Shown piece after piece: positions 61,308 through 64,000 of a DNA stretch of 64,000 bases (the stretch's first letter is position 1; each line of letters begins with the position of its first letter). The DNA comes from Saprospiraceae bacterium (lineage in GTDB: Bacteria > Bacteroidota > Bacteroidia > Chitinophagales > Saprospiraceae). Where the stretch lies: NCBI GenBank assembly GCA_021738725.1, contig JAIPBE010000006.1, positions 1 to 64,000 of the forward strand. Direction: 5' to 3'. Under the pieces are notes generated by a model, which saw nothing but the letters and a program-made list of their open reading frames with translations, was not told the DNA's origin and searched no databases. The translations under genes were made by a program, and so were the position numbers.

Positions 61308-61815
61308 AGCTCTCAAATCCTGTGAATAATAAAAATTCTGACTACTTAGCATCCAAGATAACGCAATTACAATTTCACCCGAATCCCAAACTGGATTGAT
61401 CGAAAGGGCTCACGCAAAATCCTGATCCATTCACATTAAGATGCTTGATTCCAAAAACGAAACCTGGAAGTACTCATTTACAAGTCGTCAACACCAATCA
61501 GGCAAACACACAATTCATTGTACTTGGAACAGAGGTCCGCTCGCAGTACTCGTTGAACCTTAAACAGCACATTCGCACCATACTCTGAACCCCGTGACAA
61601 CCAGAAACCTTACCTCCGATAAGCAGGCAGGAATATTCAGCCTCCCCCTTTATCCCCCTCATGAAGACAAAAAACTCCGGATCTTGCGTGCGTGTGGGAG
61701 GGGGACATTCAATGGGCAGGCAATAACCAGCCCGACATAGATCATGCCTTGACACCAAGGTAACCTTGAACTTTGAACAGCCAGATCTGATCGTGGCACT
61801 CCAAAACAGCACCAC
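61308..61815. repeat. Repeat-bearing intergenic stretch
   Basis: No convincing intact gene. 61604-61713 is an inverted, diverged copy of the 116-base repeat (CCCCCTCATGAAGAC..., GTGGGAGGGGGACATT). About 61745-61790 has CCTTGAACTTTGAACAGCCAGA, the inverted flank of family B. The remaining sequence shows nothing recognisable. Confidence 0.6.
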
Positions 61816-61949
61816 CTACAACTGCCGCGCCGCAAACGTATCCCCCTCGTGCATATCCCCGGTCTTCATCCCCTAGGTCAACCAGCGCATCCGCTGCTCC
61901 GAAGTGCCGTGGGTAAACGACTCTGGGACCATATACCCGATACGGGTGA
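61816..61949 (-). pseudogene. Remnant of a neutral zinc metallopeptidase (YpfJ-type), C-terminal end
   Basis: On the minus strand one frame reads ITRIGYMVPESFTHGTSEQR then MRWLT, stop (TAG at 61873-61875), then GMKTGDMHEGDTFAARQL and a final TAG (61816-61818). PESFTHGTSEQR(M/V)RW followed by TGD...GDTFAA is the known C-terminal pattern of this putative zinc metallopeptidase family. The in-frame stop and the absence of any upstream homologous coding show a decayed fragment. It is embedded among repeats, just upstream of the SWIM-protein gene. Confidence 0.6.
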
Positions 61950-62029
61950 TTTCCGATGAATAGGCAAAACCGAGGCAATATCCGATGTGTACTTATCCGG
62001 AGTACTGTAGTTTTAGGGGAAAAACCAGC

Positions 62030-63724
62030 ATGACCTTCCCCTTTCGCCATTTTGAGGATCATATTAATCAGACTATTCTGAAACGGGGGATGACGTATTT
62101 CCGAAAGGGCCATGTTGAAGAGGTGATTGAGCATGGCCATGGCGAATATGAGGCGTATGTCCATGGCACGGAATCCTATTTGGTTCAGATCACCATCAAA
62201 GGGGAGAACGTCACAGACCATCGGTGCGACTGCCCCTTTGATCAAGGGCCAGTATGCAAGCATGTCATCGCTGTGCTGTTTTCCATGCAAAAAGATGAAC
62301 TCGACTTCGCAACTGAACCAAAACCGGTCAAGAAAACAGGACAGGCCAAAAAAACGGCCAGACGTATGGTGGAAGATATCCTGAAGGATACTCCACCGGA
62401 GGCTTTACAGGAGTTTTGTCGGGGATATGCCCGTAGTCACCACGATTTCCGCCAGTCGCTGATCCTCGCATTCCCCGCCCGGGAAGAAATGGCTGACAAG
62501 CAAACTTATGTTTCCATGATCCGGGCTATCCTCCGCAAGGGCATGGGGCGCATGGGTTTCATCGACTGGCAGGCTTCCCGGGAGGTGAGGCATAGAATCG
62601 AGGAAATCCTGGATATGGGCAAAAAAAAACTGGCGGAAGGACATGGCGATATTGCATTTGCCATTGCCACCGCCATCTTGGAGGAAATGACGGCAAACAT
62701 CGAAGACATCGACGATAGTGCATACAATTTCGAGCAATGCATTGAAGATGCTATTGAGATCATGGAAAAACTGGCCGATTCCTTTCCGGATCAACGACAG
62801 GCTCTGTTTACATATGCGGTGGATATGACCAGTTCACATGAATTTGAAGAATGGCGCTGGAAGTTTGATCTGCTCGAGATCGCCCTGGCGAGTGCACGTA
62901 CCACAGAGGAGTTTGCCATTGTCCGGTCTCTCGCACAAGAATGCGATCGAACACCCTATATGGGTGACTGGAAAGAACTGCTGCTCTATCGCCTGGCTGT
63001 CAATGAATATGGAGAAGATGCGGGCAACCAGTTTCTGATGGAGCATTTGCACAATCCTCAGTTGCGTGCTTTTGCTTTCAGAGCCGCCATGAACAAACAA
63101 CAGTTTGACAAGGCCAGACAGCTGGCCATGGAAGGGATCGATATATCTGAAGCAGCCAATGAAAAAGAACAGGCCGGCTGGTATCGTCTTCTGCTGGAAG
63201 TTGCTGTGAAAACGGGAGACCAAAACGAGATCCTGAACAATGCACGATTTCTAGCAATCCATGATTATCAAGATCGTGATCAACACTTGCAACTGCTCAA
63301 AGACAACCTGCCCGAAACGGAATGGAAAGCCTGGTTGTCAAGCATGATCGAGGAGGCGAGCAACCGTAAATATGCCTACCAGTCTACTGTACATGCTTTC
63401 CTGGTCTTTGATCAGCGCTGGGATGAGCTCTTCCAGGTGCTGAAAACCAATAATGAAAATGGACTGATCGGGTTGGGCACGATCAAGAACTATGAATCCC
63501 AACTAAAAGAAAACTACAGTCACCAAGTGGCCCTTTTGTACCGGGATGATGTTCTGCGACATGTGGGCGATGCCAATCAACGAAAGGACTATGAAGAAAT
63601 CGCCTATTGGATCCGAAGAATGAAAAAACTGGGGGCAAATGAGGAGGCTTCAGATCTGATCAACGAGCTGACCGCGAGGTTTCCTCGCAGGAGGGCCTTA
63701 TTGGAAGAATTGGGACAGGTGTAG
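62030..63724 (+). CDS. SWIM zinc-finger protein
   Basis: The 564-residue protein has an N-terminal SWIM domain with the CxCxnCxH zinc pattern (HRCDCPFDQGPVCKHVIAVL, quoted core CDCPFDQGPVCKH, near residues 66-78). The rest is a long all-helical region without a recognised domain, perhaps helical repeats (AKQ-type pairs such as FDKARQLAMEGIDIS, AGWYRLLLEVAV). SWIM proteins often sit beside an SNF2 helicase, but no such gene is in the window. DNA or protein binding is the likely role. The frame opens at 61985; ATG 62030 (MTFPFRHFEDHI) suits SWIM N-termini. Confidence 0.85.
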   Translation: MTFPFRHFEDHINQTILKRGMTYFRKGHVEEVIEHGHGEYEAYVHGTESYLVQITIKGENVTDHRCDCPFDQGPVCKHVIAVLFSMQKDELDFATEPKPVKKTGQAKKTARRMVEDILKDTPPEALQEFCRGYARSHHDFRQSLILAFPAREEMADKQTYVSMIRAILRKGMGRMGFIDWQASREVRHRIEEILDMGKKKLAEGHGDIAFAIATAILEEMTANIEDIDDSAYNFEQCIEDAIEIMEKLADSFPDQRQALFTYAVDMTSSHEFEEWRWKFDLLEIALASARTTEEFAIVRSLAQECDRTPYMGDWKELLLYRLAVNEYGEDAGNQFLMEHLHNPQLRAFAFRAAMNKQQFDKARQLAMEGIDISEAANEKEQAGWYRLLLEVAVKTGDQNEILNNARFLAIHDYQDRDQHLQLLKDNLPETEWKAWLSSMIEEASNRKYAYQSTVHAFLVFDQRWDELFQVLKTNNENGLIGLGTIKNYESQLKENYSHQVALLYRDDVLRHVGDANQRKDYEEIAYWIRRMKKLGANEEASDLINELTARFPRRRALLEELGQV

Positions 63725-64000
63725 ATTTTACAGGAACCGTATTTCTGCGCCATATCGAGGCTGGAAAGGACGAAAAAATCAGATCAATAGCCACCACACA
63801 ATATAGATGAAGGATAATACTAAAATGAATGGTATATCATGCACTATAACAGAATACTAAACTAATGAATGATTAAGCATACATAAGTATCTATCATATT
63901 TAACAGATTAGCCAAATATTATTAATATTTGTATGAGTATTCATTCATTATTGCATTATATTGACCATTATGACTGATTTACCATACAATAACTGGCATG
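63725..64000. other. A/T-rich tail without recognisable gene
   Basis: From about 63780 on the sequence is clearly more A/T-rich than the rest of the window, with ATATTATTAATATTTG-like text. No ORF, RNA gene or repeat family seen above is present. It may lead into a promoter region or a horizontally acquired segment beyond the window. Confidence 0.4.

Noticed and set aside
61742..62290. 182-codon minus-strand frame
   Set aside because: Most of it is antisense to the SWIM gene; the metallopeptidase remnant in this area is in another frame and is interrupted.

Overview
This 64 kb window is a bacterial chromosome segment, most probably from a Bacteroidota member of the Saprospiraceae type. Four things point there: a type IX secretion type-B C-terminal domain (41158-42909), Bacteroidota-style promoters (TAnnTTTG -7 boxes, one with TTG exactly 19 nt upstream) and no obvious Shine-Dalgarno use, a TonB-linked beta-barrel with an N-terminal carboxypeptidase-like domain, and a Sec-exported clade II type nitrous oxide reductase with a lipoprotein-like leader. 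I saw no tRNA, rRNA, CRISPR array, intact insertion sequence or prophage. Taxonomy is inferred from gene content only.

Layout. 0-6.7 kb: M19 dipeptidase, a PLP-dependent sulfur amino acid enzyme, a fused formiminotransferase-cyclodeaminase and rsmG. 8.2-12.3 kb: a tightly overlapped minus-strand envelope operon (lpxK, acyltransferase, glycosyltransferase, ECF sigma factor). 12.4-18.3 kb: ALDH7-type aldehyde dehydrogenase, an OmpA protein, a PaaE-like reductase with its TetR regulator and a strong operator palindrome, and AMP nucleosidase. 18.8-28.8 kb: patatin-like membrane phospholipase, GldE-like CBS protein, thioredoxin-like protein, DUF429 protein, TonB-type barrel, recX, LytTR regulator, lspA and two ArsR regulators. 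29.1-33.8 kb: a six-gene overlapped minus-strand operon (small membrane protein, Omp85-like barrel, nadK, cyclase, helical membrane protein, tsaB). 33.8-49.5 kb: YjbQ, PBP1A, TerC, glycosyltransferase, DUF2400, a T9SS cargo and a lipoprotein, secA, deoC and an ABC exporter pair.

49.5-58.8 kb is the main metabolic island. nosZ, a four-helix membrane protein, nosL, nosD, nosF, nosY and the di-iron repair gene ric run on the plus strand. Transcribed away from them are an Rrf2 regulator with three cysteines, a monoheme cytochrome c lipoprotein and a 12-helix protein resembling heme-copper oxidase subunit I. A perfect 18-bp palindrome sits just upstream of rrf2. Together they suggest N2O respiration with copper loading (NosL/D/F/Y), a candidate electron-entry module and nitrosative-stress sensing and repair.

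All long intergenic gaps (2.7-3.4, 5.1-6.0, 7.7-8.2, 15.1-15.8, 18.3-18.8, 34.2-35.0, 37.4-38.4, 59.3-60.7 and 61.3-62.0 kb) are filled with short-word repeats and small hairpins. Within several families the stem sequence differs from copy to copy while both arms stay complementary. This is the most unusual signal in the window. Starts were moved from the longest ORF where a promoter box, gene overlap or family N-terminus supports it.
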